Made by a program: the position numbers and the translations under genes | NCBI GenBank assembly: GCA_037142475.1 | Contig: JBAXAR010000001.1 | Location: forward strand, 1-64,000 | Origin: CAIUMH01 sp037142475 | GTDB taxonomy: Bacteria > Actinomycetota > Acidimicrobiia > Acidimicrobiales > RAAP-2 | DNA length: 64,000 bases | Direction of reading: 5' to 3' | Part shown: piece after piece, positions 33,033-41,571 of the stretch | Layout of the letters: every line of letters begins with the position of its first letter | Numbering within the stretch: the stretch's first letter is position 1 | Notes under the pieces: model-generated | Told to the model about the DNA's origin: nothing | What the model saw: only the letters and a program-made list of their open reading frames with translations | Database searches by the model: none

Positions 33033-34123
33033 CGCGTCGAACTCGACGAGCGCTCTAACCACATTTCGGGATCAAGAAGTTCAGCCAGCGACGGCATCTG
33101 ATCTGGGCCGTCGAACAGCTGGCGGACGAGCTCAGGACCGCCTGCTTGGCGGAGACGTCGAACGAATCGCTCTCCATCGTCGTACTGCCGGAGCTTGGCC
33201 TCAAGTCCGAGAATCTGATTGAGCACTCTGGCCGGGGCGCCGGGCGAAGAGCGTCTCGTCCGAAGGACATCGTGGAAGCGACCGTGGTCCGGAACGAGAT
33301 CCTGTGCCGCAACATCCATGATCACCTCGCCATGGCCCTCGAGAACGCTCATCAGCGCGGTGAGCCGACGCAGCGCTTTGAGCTGGGCGTCGGTGGCGAG
33401 GAGACCGGCCATTCCCATTTCCTCCATTGGATTGCGGCCCTGAGCGATGGCGCGCACGGATCGCAGCACTCCAACCAGAAGGTCTGAGCCGCTGGTGGCG
33501 AGTGCGCCGACGATTTCCTCGACCAAACTCAAAAAATACGGCCGGACCCAGTCAGCGCCGGTGAACTGCGCCCGGTGGCTCGTCTCATGGAGCGCCAACC
33601 ACAGGCGGAACTGGCCTGGATCGAAGCCATGGCGCTGCTCGAGCGCGACGATGTTTGGACCGACATAGCTAATGACGTCCTCGTTCGCACTGGCCTCTTC
33701 GCCGACCAAAATGTCGTACTGGCCGAGTACTCGAGTCGACATCCACGCAAGGACAGCGGCGAGCTGAGCCGCCGAGGATCGTGCACTCGCCCGTTCCAAG
33801 ATCGCTGGTGGCCTGCGCCTCCGGCGCTCGGCCACCCGGGCCATGGGCGGACCGATAAGGCGTTCGACGCTCAGAACGTTGAGCGACACCCAGTCGGCAC
33901 GGTCGACCACCCGAGCAGATGGTCGGTTCGGCGGCTGAAGCCGTGACTCCGCCGCCACGCGTTCCTGCGCGAGAACAGTGAGCTCATCGAGCTGGCGTTC
34001 GAGGCCGCCGGGCCGATACGAGGCCGGCAGCCGATGGCGCCGCGCCATCACCCCGCCGAGGTGGGTCGCCAGTTCGACATCGAGGAAGGCTGGAGGATTC
34101 CGGTGGACTGACGCCTCAGCCAT
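33029..34123 (-). CDS. Zincin_2-family zinc-dependent metalloprotease-like protein
   Basis: A 364-residue protein with the zinc motif HETSH inside LWLALHETSHRAQF, preceded by ISYVGPNIVALEQR and followed by WVRPYFLSLVEEI and LEGHGEVIMD, whose glutamate may be the third ligand. It matches the actinobacterial family near tilS (Rv3626c-like, sometimes called coenzyme F420 biosynthesis-associated). Substrate unknown; no signal peptide, so cytoplasmic. ATG 34123 overlaps the rsrA stop by eight bases. Confidence 0.87.
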   Translation of the reverse strand: MAEASVHRNPPAFLDVELATHLGGVMARRHRLPASYRPGGLERQLDELTVLAQERVAAESRLQPPNRPSARVVDRADWVSLNVLSVERLIGPPMARVAERRRRRPPAILERASARSSAAQLAAVLAWMSTRVLGQYDILVGEEASANEDVISYVGPNIVALEQRHGFDPGQFRLWLALHETSHRAQFTGADWVRPYFLSLVEEIVGALATSGSDLLVGVLRSVRAIAQGRNPMEEMGMAGLLATDAQLKALRRLTALMSVLEGHGEVIMDVAAQDLVPDHGRFHDVLRTRRSSPGAPARVLNQILGLEAKLRQYDDGERFVRRLRQAGGPELVRQLFDGPDQMPSLAELLDPEMWLERSSSSTR

Positions 34124-34430
34124 CGGTACCGTGACGCTGTTCTTCGTTAATCGACAGTGCCACACGCTCAATGAGCGCTTCGGGTACTCGATCGCGGCAT
34201 CGATCAGCGATCACATGGCGCAACTCGGCCTCGAAGTGAGCTGCCGCGCCACAGGGCGAGCAGTCATCGAGGTGTCGGGAAATCTGGGAGCGGCGCTCTT
34301 CGGTGAGTTCGCCGTCGAGGTAGTGATACAGCTGGTGGACGGCCTCATCGCACTCGATGCTCAAGGGCCCGTTTCCGGCCTCCGACCCAACCGGTTGATT
34401 GATCGCCTGCTCGTTCATGATCTCGTCCAT
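34116..34430 (-). CDS. rsrA: RsrA-type zinc anti-sigma factor
   Basis: A 104-residue ZAS-family anti-sigma factor: ECDEAVHQLYHYLDGEL, then the zinc motif HLDDCSPC (H-x3-C-x2-C) and FEAELRHVIADRCRDRVPE with the conserved late cysteine. Under thiol oxidation the cysteines form disulfides, zinc is lost and the sigma factor is freed. ATG 34430 is chosen because GGAGAG lies six bases upstream. It follows the sigma gene by 55 bases. Confidence 0.92.
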   Translation of the reverse strand: MDEIMNEQAINQPVGSEAGNGPLSIECDEAVHQLYHYLDGELTEERRSQISRHLDDCSPCGAAAHFEAELRHVIADRCRDRVPEALIERVALSINEEQRHGTDG

Positions 34431-34485
34431 GGGCTGCTCTCCGTCTGTGCGTGGGCGGCGAGCCACATGCATCGAGTCGTGTTCT

Positions 34486-35055
34486 TCATGGTTGCGCCAC
34501 CGGCACGATCCCGCGTGCCTCTGCAAGAGGAAGCAACGCCTTTTGAAGGGCTCTTCTTCCCCGATGAATACGACTCATCACCGTCCCGATGGGAACCTGA
34601 GTGATCTCGGCGATCTCGGCGTAACTAAATCCTTCGACATCGGCCAGCACGACAGCGATGCGGAAGGCCTCGGGGAGCGCTTCGAGTGCAGCCTTCAGGC
34701 CGCTGTCGGTAATCCCGGCCAAGGCCTCATCCTCCGCGCTCCGCCCGAGAGTGCCATCGGTGTCGACCAGCCGCTTGTAGAGGTAGAGATCCTCGACGTC
34801 TTCAACGTCAGTGATCTCGGGCCGACGTTGTCGAGCCCGATAGGTGTTGATATAGGTGTTGGTCAGGATCCGATAGAGCCACGCCCGAAGGTTGGTTCCC
34901 TCCTCAAAGCCCCCGAAGGCTCGATACGCCTTGAGGAATGTCTCTTGGACAAGATCCTCGGCGTCAGCCTGATTCCTCGTCATGCGCAGTGCAGCCGAAT
35001 AGAGGCCCTCCATGTGGACCATGGCTTGCCTCTGAAAATCAGCCTGGTCTGCCAC
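34486..35055 (-). CDS. sigR: SigR/SigH-like ECF sigma factor
   Basis: A 189-residue ECF sigma factor: region 2 MYSAALRMTRN-like LYSAALRMTRNQADAEDLV and EGTNLRAWLYRILTNTYIN, region 4 ALPEAFRIAVVLADVEGFSY then IPGTVMSRIHRGRR-like VPIGTVMSRIHRGRR. With RsrA it forms the disulfide-stress switch. GTG 35055 keeps residues F-x-R-x-A seen before region 2 in SigR; ATG 35022 with AGAGG six bases before it is an alternative. No clear SigR-type promoter was seen upstream. Confidence 0.93.
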   Translation of the reverse strand: MADQADFQRQAMVHMEGLYSAALRMTRNQADAEDLVQETFLKAYRAFGGFEEGTNLRAWLYRILTNTYINTYRARQRRPEITDVEDVEDLYLYKRLVDTDGTLGRSAEDEALAGITDSGLKAALEALPEAFRIAVVLADVEGFSYAEIAEITQVPIGTVMSRIHRGRRALQKALLPLAEARGIVPVAQP

Positions 35056-35099
35056 GTCTCCAACCTAGGCCTCTGTTTCTAGGACTGCCGAAGGACATC

Positions 35100-35465
35100 T
35101 CAAGAGTCAGCGTGATCCTCATCGATCATGGCGCTGGCCATCAGGTCCGAGAGCTCGACCCACTCGAGTGCTTCCAGCGGCGTCGACGCCAAGAGGACTG
35201 GCGGCGCCACTCCGGCATGCCTGGCTTCGCTCCAGCGGGCGGCCCCCATGCACCACACATCTCCCGCACGGAGACCAGGCCCTCTCACCTCAGGAGCCGG
35301 CTTCCTCAGGTCAATGCCTCGAGCGACGTAGTAGCGGAGGAATTCATCGGTGACCACCACACAGATTGTCGGGGCACCCCAGATGCTCCAGTGCTCGCGA
35401 CCGCACCCCGTGTTCTTCTCACACGAGCACGCCTGAAGCTCACCGTTGAGGACGTTGCGGGACAC
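35100..35465 (-). CDS. DUF2237-family protein
   Basis: A 121-residue cysteine-rich protein. NVLNGELQACSCEKNTGC, CVVVTDEFLRYYVARGIDL, GLRAGDVWCMGAARWSEA and GVAPPVLLASTPLEALEWV match DUF2237 along its full length. Function is unknown; such proteins are small and cytoplasmic. GTG 35465 is the first start that fits the family N-terminus. It is divergent from the P450 gene. Confidence 0.9.
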   Translation of the reverse strand: MSRNVLNGELQACSCEKNTGCGREHWSIWGAPTICVVVTDEFLRYYVARGIDLRKPAPEVRGPGLRAGDVWCMGAARWSEARHAGVAPPVLLASTPLEALEWVELSDLMASAMIDEDHADS

Positions 35466-35531
35466 CTTTGCTATTCCACCACCCTGTGCGGCTAGTTTCC
35501 ACGCGGGAGTCAAAAACCTCGAGGGGGAGCA

Positions 35532-36743
35532 ATGAGCGACAGCCAACCTTGGATTGATCTCATCGACGGTGGGTTCTACGGACGCAACCCGTACCCCGCC
35601 TTCGAGTGGATGCGTGCGAACCAACCGGTCTTCTACGACGAGGCCAACAAGGTCTGGGGCATCACCAAACACCGCGATATCAAGGATGCCTCAAAGGACC
35701 CGGAGACCTTCTCGAACGCTGGAGGAATCCGGCCAGGCATGGGGCCGTTACCGATGATGATTGACATGGATGCCCCGATGCACCACGAGCGGCGTCGACT
35801 GGTCTCGGCGGGATTCACGCCAGTGCGGGTGCGGGCGATGGAAGCTGAACTGGGTCGAATCTGTGACGCCATCATCGACCAGGTCATCGAGCAGGGCGAG
35901 TGCGACTTCGTGGCCGACATCGCTGCTCCCCTTCCCCTTATCGTCATCGGCAACATGCTGGGTGTGCTGCCCGAGGATCGCAGTGACCTGCTCCGATGGA
36001 GCGACGACATGATGAAAGGTCAGGGCACTGAGGACCTCGTCATGCTCGAGAACATGATTACCGCTTTCTCTGAGTACACGACGTACATCTCTGGCGTCAT
36101 CGAGGACCGTCGCCGCACGGGGAAGGACGATGACCTGATCGGTATCCTGACCCACGCCGGCGACACCGGTGGCGACAGCCTCGACGATGACTCCCTGATC
36201 CACGAAACCCTCCTGATCGTGATCGGGGGTGACGAGACCACCCGTCACGTCATCTCCGGCGGCGTCGAGGCACTCATGGCGAATCCCGAGCAGATGGCCA
36301 CCCTCAGGGCTGACCGGTCAGGCCTCAATCTGGCCATTGAAGAGATGCTCCGGTGGGTGACCCCGATCAAGAACATGGCGCGCACCACGACCCGCGACGT
36401 CGAGATCAGAGGGGTCACGATCCCCGAGGGCGACGAACTGCTCCTGCTGTACCCCTCCGCGAATCGAGACGAGGAAGTCTTTAGCGACCCCCACAGCTTC
36501 GACATCGCCCGGACACCCAACGACCACGTGGCCTTCGGCTTCGGAGCCCACTTCTGCCTTGGGAATCAACTGGCCCGGCTCGAGATGCGCACCATGGTCG
36601 ATCGTCTGCTCGAGCGGATGCCAGACCTGACCAGAGCCAGTGACGAGCCCCTTGCGCACCGTGATGCAAACTTCGTGAGTGGCATCGAGTCGATGCCCGT
36701 CACCTTCACCCCAGGCGCCAAAGTCGGCGCCGGACCTGCCTAG
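35532..36743 (+). CDS. Cytochrome P450, CYP142-like
   Basis: A 403-residue soluble P450: I-helix GGDETT (232-237), ExxR as EEMLR (E271, R274), and haem loop FGFGAHFCLGNQ with C342. The C-terminal run NQLARLE, then ANFVSGIESMPVTFTPG, is very close in my memory to mycobacterial CYP142, which oxidises the cholesterol side chain at C27. GAGGGGGAGCA precedes ATG 35532. It is followed nine bases on by an SDR gene. Steroid substrate is inference. Confidence 0.88.
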   Translation: MSDSQPWIDLIDGGFYGRNPYPAFEWMRANQPVFYDEANKVWGITKHRDIKDASKDPETFSNAGGIRPGMGPLPMMIDMDAPMHHERRRLVSAGFTPVRVRAMEAELGRICDAIIDQVIEQGECDFVADIAAPLPLIVIGNMLGVLPEDRSDLLRWSDDMMKGQGTEDLVMLENMITAFSEYTTYISGVIEDRRRTGKDDDLIGILTHAGDTGGDSLDDDSLIHETLLIVIGGDETTRHVISGGVEALMANPEQMATLRADRSGLNLAIEEMLRWVTPIKNMARTTTRDVEIRGVTIPEGDELLLLYPSANRDEEVFSDPHSFDIARTPNDHVAFGFGAHFCLGNQLARLEMRTMVDRLLERMPDLTRASDEPLAHRDANFVSGIESMPVTFTPGAKVGAGPA

Positions 36744-36752
36744 GAGGGCACC

Positions 36753-37550
36753 ATGACTCTTTCGTCATTCACTTCTAAAAACGTGCTCGTGACCGGTGGA
36801 GGATCGGGGATTGGGTTGGCCACTGCCACTCGCTTCGCCTCGCTGGGTGCAGCAGTGACCATCTGCGGCAGAACTGCGGAGAAGCTCCAGACCGCCGTGG
36901 CGCAGATCGAGGCGGCGGTCCCCCGGGCCACGGTCCGTCACATCGTTGCCGACGTGACCATCGAGGAGCAGATCGCAGCGGCCGTTGACGTGGCGGAAGC
37001 CGTCACCGGCACTCTCGACGTCGTCTTCGCCTGTGCCGGTGGCTCACATCACATGGGGTCCATCGTCGACGCTGACGCGGCCGGCGTTCGGGCAACAGTC
37101 GATCTCAACCTCGTGGGCTCCTTCCTGTCGGTCAAGCACGCGGCCCGAGTCATGATCCCCAAGGCGGCGGGGTCCATTGTCCTGATGAGTTCCGGCGCTG
37201 GACACTTTCCCCACCGGTGGCTCTGGGCCTACGGCATGTCGAAAGCTGGCATTGAGTCGCTGTGTGACTACGCAGCCGAGGAACTCGGCGAGCACGGGAT
37301 CCGGGTCAACGTCGTCCAGCCGGGGATCATCGACGACGAACTGATGTCGTTTATCACCGCTGGCGGAGCGCTCCTTGAGGACTACCTCGAGCAGATGCCA
37401 CTCTCGCGAGTCGGGACCGTCGACGATGTCGCCGCAGCGGTGACCTTCCTCGCCAGTGACGATGCCGCCTGGATCACCGGTGAACACCTCGGCGTCGACG
37501 GTGGTCACCACCTGCGCCGTGGCGCCGACTACTCGAAGCTCTTCGGATAA
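36753..37550 (+). CDS. Short-chain dehydrogenase/reductase
   Basis: A 265-residue classical SDR: TGGGSGIG cofactor motif at 14-21, ACAGG for NNAG, catalytic serine in SSGAG and YGMSK with Y160 and K164, then VQPGIIDDELM. D/R residues after beta-2 (CGRT) suggest NADP use is possible. AGGAGG lies before ATG 36753. It probably forms an operon with the P450, acting on the same lipid or steroid. Confidence 0.9.
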   Translation: MTLSSFTSKNVLVTGGGSGIGLATATRFASLGAAVTICGRTAEKLQTAVAQIEAAVPRATVRHIVADVTIEEQIAAAVDVAEAVTGTLDVVFACAGGSHHMGSIVDADAAGVRATVDLNLVGSFLSVKHAARVMIPKAAGSIVLMSSGAGHFPHRWLWAYGMSKAGIESLCDYAAEELGEHGIRVNVVQPGIIDDELMSFITAGGALLEDYLEQMPLSRVGTVDDVAAAVTFLASDDAAWITGEHLGVDGGHHLRRGADYSKLFG

Positions 37551-37611
37551 CCCTCAAGGGCCTCTCGAGTCGTCCCGCGTGGCCTCGCTTCGCCTCAGGA
37601 ACGAGAGTCGC

Positions 37612-38469
37612 TCACGCCACACCGGCTGACCGGATCAGAGCCAACCGCCGATGGCGGCGGCGACTCAGCCCCGGCCCCGCGAGGCGCGCCACGAGGTAGA
37701 GGCCGAAGCTGATGCCAGTCACGAACACTGTCGGAGGGATCGTGGTGCCGCTGAGCGACAACAGCAGACCACCATCGGTAGCCACCAGCGCCAGAATCAC
37801 GGAGGTGATCGTCACTGTCAGGGGTGCCGTGGCGAGTCGCTGGGCCGCAGCCGCTGGCGTGATGGCGAGGGAAAGGACCAGCAGGGTCCCGACGACCTGG
37901 GCAGCCTCAGTGACCGTGATGGCCAACACCATGAGAAAGACCACGCCGAGCAGCCGAGTCGGGACACCACGTGCTGCTGCCAGCTCAGGATCGACCGAAG
38001 CGAACAGGAGCGGTCGGTAGATCACACCCATCACGAGGGTTACCCCCAGGGCGAGGCCCACCAGCAAGATCACCTGCGACGTCGAGATGCCAAAGATGTC
38101 GCCGAAGAGGATGTTGGTGGCCGCGGCAGCAAATCCGTTATAGCGACTGAGCAACAGCACGCCAAGACCGAGGCCTGCCGCCAGGACGACCCCGATGGAC
38201 GAATCACGCTCCCTTGGGCGATCACCCATCACGCCGAGGATCCCTGCCACCGCCACCGACCCCACCAGTGCCCCGGCCACGGGGTTCGACGCCACCACGA
38301 GACCTGCCGCGGCGCCGGTGAACGACAGTTCCGCTGCGCCGTGGACGGCGAAGGCCATCTGTCGCATCACCACGAATGGTCCAATCAACCCGCAGGTCAC
38401 CGCAATGAGGGTTCCGGCGATGAGCGCGTGTTGCGCGAATGGCAGGGAGAGGTACTCGCTCAACCCCAT
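37612..38469 (-). CDS. znuB: Zinc/manganese ABC transporter permease
   Basis: A 285-residue ABC-3 family permease with about eight or nine transmembrane helices: LIAGTLIAVTCGLIGPFVVMRQMAFAVHGAAELSF region, NILFGDIFGIS, ELAAARGVPTRLLG (the ATPase-contact loop) and ITVTEAAQVVGTLLVLSLAITPAA. It carries the metal ion across the membrane. Start overlaps the ATPase gene by ten bases. Third gene of the znuACB operon beside zur. Confidence 0.9.
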   Translation of the reverse strand: MGLSEYLSLPFAQHALIAGTLIAVTCGLIGPFVVMRQMAFAVHGAAELSFTGAAAGLVVASNPVAGALVGSVAVAGILGVMGDRPRERDSSIGVVLAAGLGLGVLLLSRYNGFAAAATNILFGDIFGISTSQVILLVGLALGVTLVMGVIYRPLLFASVDPELAAARGVPTRLLGVVFLMVLAITVTEAAQVVGTLLVLSLAITPAAAAQRLATAPLTVTITSVILALVATDGGLLLSLSGTTIPPTVFVTGISFGLYLVARLAGPGLSRRRHRRLALIRSAGVA

Positions 38470-39317
38470 GGTCGGCCCCCTCGCTCACCTTGATGGTCGT
38501 GGTCGTGGTCGTGATCGTGATGGTGATGGCCCAGAAGCCCACTTGCCGACTCATCACCTGCGACCACGAGCAGTCTCCCGCCGGCTTCGAGGACCTCGAC
38601 CGGAGCCCCGTAGAGCGAGCTCAGGGTCTCCGTGGTGAGGACCTCCTCCGGTGCACCAATGGCGGCTCGACCAGCGACGAGATAGACGATGCGGTCCACG
38701 ATCGGGAGAATTGGGTTGACCTCATGAGTGACGAAGAGCACTGCGGTCTGCGTGGCCCGCCGGTGGGCGTCGATGATCGCCACCACCTCGGCCTGCCGCG
38801 CAGGGTCCAGCGCCAGGAGAGGCTCGTCGAGGAGAAGGAGCTCAGGGGTGCCGAGCAATGCTTGAGCAATTCGCAAACGTTGCTGCTCCCCCCCGGAGAG
38901 CATCCCGATCGGCACATCAGCAAACTTCGTAGCACCAACTGCCGCGATCGCCGCGTCAACCTCGCGGCGGACAGACGCCCTCGGCCACGGCAGACCAATC
39001 CGGTTTCCCGTGAGGCCAAGCTCGACGAGTTCGCGTCCACGCAACGGGAGATCACGATCGAAGCCCCGGTGCTGGGGCACGTAGCCGACATGGCCCCTCG
39101 CCGCCCGGGGTGAGGAACCGAGGACCTCAACCACGCCGGACGAGGGTTCGAGGAGACCGAGAAGCACCCGGATCAAGGTCGTCTTTCCTGAGCCGTTCGG
39201 CCCGAGCACGGCAATGATCTCCCCACTCGAGACATCGAGGTCGAGATGGCGCAGCACGCGATGATCGTCGTAGCCCGCCACGAGATCGGCCAGATGCACC
39301 ACGCCCGACGAGCTCAT
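38460..39317 (-). CDS. znuC: Zinc/manganese ABC transporter ATPase with His/Asp tail
   Basis: A 285-residue ATPase: Walker A GPNGSGKTT, Q-loop VPQHRGFD, signature LSGGEQQR, Walker B LLLLDEP and switch histidine THEVN. The C-terminus has HHHHDHDHDHDHDH, a likely zinc-binding stretch. ATG 39317 overlaps the znuA stop by four bases. The histidine run and adjacent zur favour zinc over manganese. Confidence 0.93.
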   Translation of the reverse strand: MSSSGVVHLADLVAGYDDHRVLRHLDLDVSSGEIIAVLGPNGSGKTTLIRVLLGLLEPSSGVVEVLGSSPRAARGHVGYVPQHRGFDRDLPLRGRELVELGLTGNRIGLPWPRASVRREVDAAIAAVGATKFADVPIGMLSGGEQQRLRIAQALLGTPELLLLDEPLLALDPARQAEVVAIIDAHRRATQTAVLFVTHEVNPILPIVDRIVYLVAGRAAIGAPEEVLTTETLSSLYGAPVEVLEAGGRLLVVAGDESASGLLGHHHHDHDHDHDHQGERGGRPWG

Positions 39318-40228
39318 GGTCCAACCCCCATGCTTCGAGAGAGCAAGGCGACCTGGCGACGCTGCCACGCCGCAAAGCTGGTCCCCACCGGCTGATTCGT
39401 CTCGGTGACCTCAACGATCGGGACCGAACCACGACGAGCCTCGGCGATCGCTTGGGTCGTCGCCGCGCTTGTCGCTTGAATGTTCACTACCAGCGCATCG
39501 GCGTGGCCAGCACTGAGCAGGCGACTCATCGATGCTGCCGAAAGAGCGTCGGGCTCACGGCCAGCTTCGACGGCTCGAGCGAATCCTTCGGGCGAGGACA
39601 CACGAAGACCTGCCTCGGCGAGGAGATAGCCAGCAACTCGCTCGGTCTGGGCCACGGCTGACCCGCCACGCTCGCGTCTGATGTCGCCAAGAGCGGTCGT
39701 GATGGGCTCCAGAGAGTCGATGAAGTCAGCCAAGCGCTGACGGAACACATCGGTACCAGCAGGATCCTGCGCCTCAAGAGCTCGTTCGATGGCGTTCGCC
39801 ACCTCGGGCACACGTCGAATCGAGTACCAGAGATGTGGATTGGCCGTCGTCGAGGTCACCTGGAGCACCGCAGCGGCAGTGACCACCCGCCGAGAGCCAG
39901 CCGCCCCTGGAGCAAGCAGTTGCTCCATGAACGTGTCGTACCCGAGGCCGTTGTCAATGACCAGGGCTGCGGTGGAGACTGCGGCCGCTTGAACCGCGGA
40001 TGGCGTGAACTCGTGGGGATCGGTATTGGGGAGAGAGACCAGGGACGTCACCGCCACCCGATCGCCTCCGATGGCTTGGGCAACAGAGCCCCACGGACTC
40101 TCGGCCGCCACCACCTTGAGCCGGCCATCATTCGTCCGTCCGCTTGGAGGGGCCGTACATGCCGAAACGAGAAGGGAGGCCCCGAGAAGTGCAAAACAGG
40201 CGAGACGGGGGACAGTGCTGATCTTCAT
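39314..40228 (-). CDS. znuA: Metal-binding lipoprotein of the zinc ABC transporter
   Basis: A 304-residue solute-binding protein. The signal peptide ends in the lipobox LLVSAC (C about 24). Metal ligands are expected at DPHEF, NPHLWYS, and acidic residues late in the chain; the usual second-lobe histidine appears as E213 region rather than H, so the site may differ. AAGGACAG precedes ATG 40228. First gene of the operon, divergent from zur. Confidence 0.88.
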   Translation of the reverse strand: MKISTVPRLACFALLGASLLVSACTAPPSGRTNDGRLKVVAAESPWGSVAQAIGGDRVAVTSLVSLPNTDPHEFTPSAVQAAAVSTAALVIDNGLGYDTFMEQLLAPGAAGSRRVVTAAAVLQVTSTTANPHLWYSIRRVPEVANAIERALEAQDPAGTDVFRQRLADFIDSLEPITTALGDIRRERGGSAVAQTERVAGYLLAEAGLRVSSPEGFARAVEAGREPDALSAASMSRLLSAGHADALVVNIQATSAATTQAIAEARRGSVPIVEVTETNQPVGTSFAAWQRRQVALLSRSMGVGP

Positions 40229-40259
40229 CTGTCCTTCACCTCCCTCGAGCTGCTTCTCT

Positions 40260-40270
40260 GGAATCATTCC
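40260..40270. promoter_or_regulatory. GGAATCATTCC palindrome, candidate Zur operator
   Basis: A perfect 11-base palindrome (GGAAT-C-ATTCC) in the 91-base gap between znuA and zur. The centre AATCATT resembles actinobacterial Zur sites. One site here could repress both divergent transcripts when zinc is ample. Confidence 0.45.
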
Positions 40271-40307
40271 GATTCCGATAAGCACCGTAGCGAAGAACGA
40301 GAACGGT

Positions 40308-40313
40308 TACAAT
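40308..40313 (+). promoter_or_regulatory. TACAAT -10 of zur, leaderless
   Basis: TACAAT lies six bases before GTG 40320 with no Shine-Dalgarno site, placing the transcript start at the start codon. No clear -35 was seen. Confidence 0.5.
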
Positions 40314-40319
40314 CTAGGA

Positions 40320-40727
40320 GTGCCGTCCGCTCCCGAACAGCCAATCCGGATGACTCGCCAGCGTCGGGCGGTTGAGGAAATTCTCTCGAGCGCGACTGGC
40401 TTCCAATCCGCTCAGGATCTGCACGCCACACTCCGATCCGATGGTCAGCGGGTCGGCCTCGCCACCGTCTACGCCCAACTGCGCCAGATGACCGACCGCG
40501 GCGAGGTCGACGTCATTCGAAATGACGCGGGCGAAGCGCTGTATCGACGGTGCGGTGCGGACGAACATCACCACCACCTCCGATGCCGATCCTGCGGGCG
40601 CGTCGAGGAACTCCACGCTCCTGCTGTCGAGCGATGGGCCAGCGAAGTCGCCGCCTCGAGCGGCTTCAGCGACCTCTCGCACTCACTTGAGGTCACTGGG
40701 CTCTGCCCTGGGTGTGTTGGTGCCTGA
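40320..40727 (+). CDS. zur: Fur-family regulator, probable Zur
   Basis: A 135-residue Fur-family protein: winged helix TRQRRAVEEILSS, QDLHATLRSDGQRVGLATVYAQL; metal site EHHHHLRCRSCGRVEEL and C-terminal LCPGC, giving two C-x2-C pairs for structural zinc. Divergent znuACB identifies it as the zinc uptake repressor. GTG 40320 fits the leaderless -10. It runs on into pgeF after one base. Confidence 0.92.
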   Translation: MPSAPEQPIRMTRQRRAVEEILSSATGFQSAQDLHATLRSDGQRVGLATVYAQLRQMTDRGEVDVIRNDAGEALYRRCGADEHHHHLRCRSCGRVEELHAPAVERWASEVAASSGFSDLSHSLEVTGLCPGCVGA

Positions 40728-40728
40728 C

Positions 40729-41571
40729 ATGAGCGGAAGCAGCCTTGACGGCGAAGCCACCATCATCGTGCTGGACCATCTCAATGGATCGGGTGCTCGA
40801 GGATTCGTGACCACTCGGCATGGCGGGGTCTCTGAAGGGCCCTATGCCTCGCTCAATCTTGGTCTCCACGTCGGTGATGACGACGAGGCCGTGATCGAGA
40901 ATCGGCGACGGGTGGCCGCCTGCGCTGAGGTCGGACTCGATGACCTGGTGTTCATGGATCAAGTTCACGGAACGCGTGTGGCCGTCGTGGGCGACGCTGA
41001 GCGCGGTCGAGGAGCGCAGGTGATCGAGCACGCACTCACCGGGACTGATGCAGTCGTCACCACCACCGCAGAACTCCGCCTCTGCGTCATGGTTGCCGAC
41101 TGTGCCCCGGTGGTCCTTGTCGACCAGGACGCCGGTGTGCTGGGGTTGGCTCACGCCGGCTGGAGAGGCCTGGTCGCAGGGGTGCTGCCTGCCACCGTGC
41201 GTGCCATGGTCGGTCTTGGGGCTCAGATCGAGCGACTGCGCTGCGTGATTGGTCCGTCGATCGATCTTGAGCGCTTCGAAGTCGGCGAGGACGTCGCTGA
41301 GCAATTCCGCACCTTGTTCGGGTCGAGCTCAAGTCGCATCATCCATGAACGCTCACCTCGGCCACACATCGATCTTTCGGAGGCGTGCGTCCTGAGCCTC
41401 GAGGCCGCCGGCGTTCGAGCGTCGGAGATCACCGCTTCGGCCGTCCGCACCGATGATGTGCGCCTCTTCTCGGACCGCAGCGCCCGACCCTGCGGCCGCT
41501 TTGGCGTGGTGGCATGGCTCGAGGGGCCCGAACCGGGTGATCGCCAGGCCGTAGCATCAGGAGACCCATGA
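40729..41571 (+). CDS. pgeF: PgeF/YfiH laccase-domain protein
   Basis: A 280-residue multicopper-oxidase-like (DUF152) protein: RGFVTTRHGGVSEGPYASLNLG, MDQVHGTRV with the first histidine, VMVADCAPVVLVD with the cysteine and LGLAHAGWRGLV with the second histidine. Family members act as purine nucleoside phosphorylase/adenosine deaminase and, in E. coli, correct misincorporated L-Ser in UDP-MurNAc-peptide precursors. That last role fits its position just before murL. Confidence 0.92.
   Translation: MSGSSLDGEATIIVLDHLNGSGARGFVTTRHGGVSEGPYASLNLGLHVGDDDEAVIENRRRVAACAEVGLDDLVFMDQVHGTRVAVVGDAERGRGAQVIEHALTGTDAVVTTTAELRLCVMVADCAPVVLVDQDAGVLGLAHAGWRGLVAGVLPATVRAMVGLGAQIERLRCVIGPSIDLERFEVGEDVAEQFRTLFGSSSSRIIHERSPRPHIDLSEACVLSLEAAGVRASEITASAVRTDDVRLFSDRSARPCGRFGVVAWLEGPEPGDRQAVASGDP

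Noticed and set aside
31908..33101. 397-codon plus-strand frame across tilS/hprT
   Set aside because: Antisense shadow; no domains, while the minus frame carries two complete enzymes.
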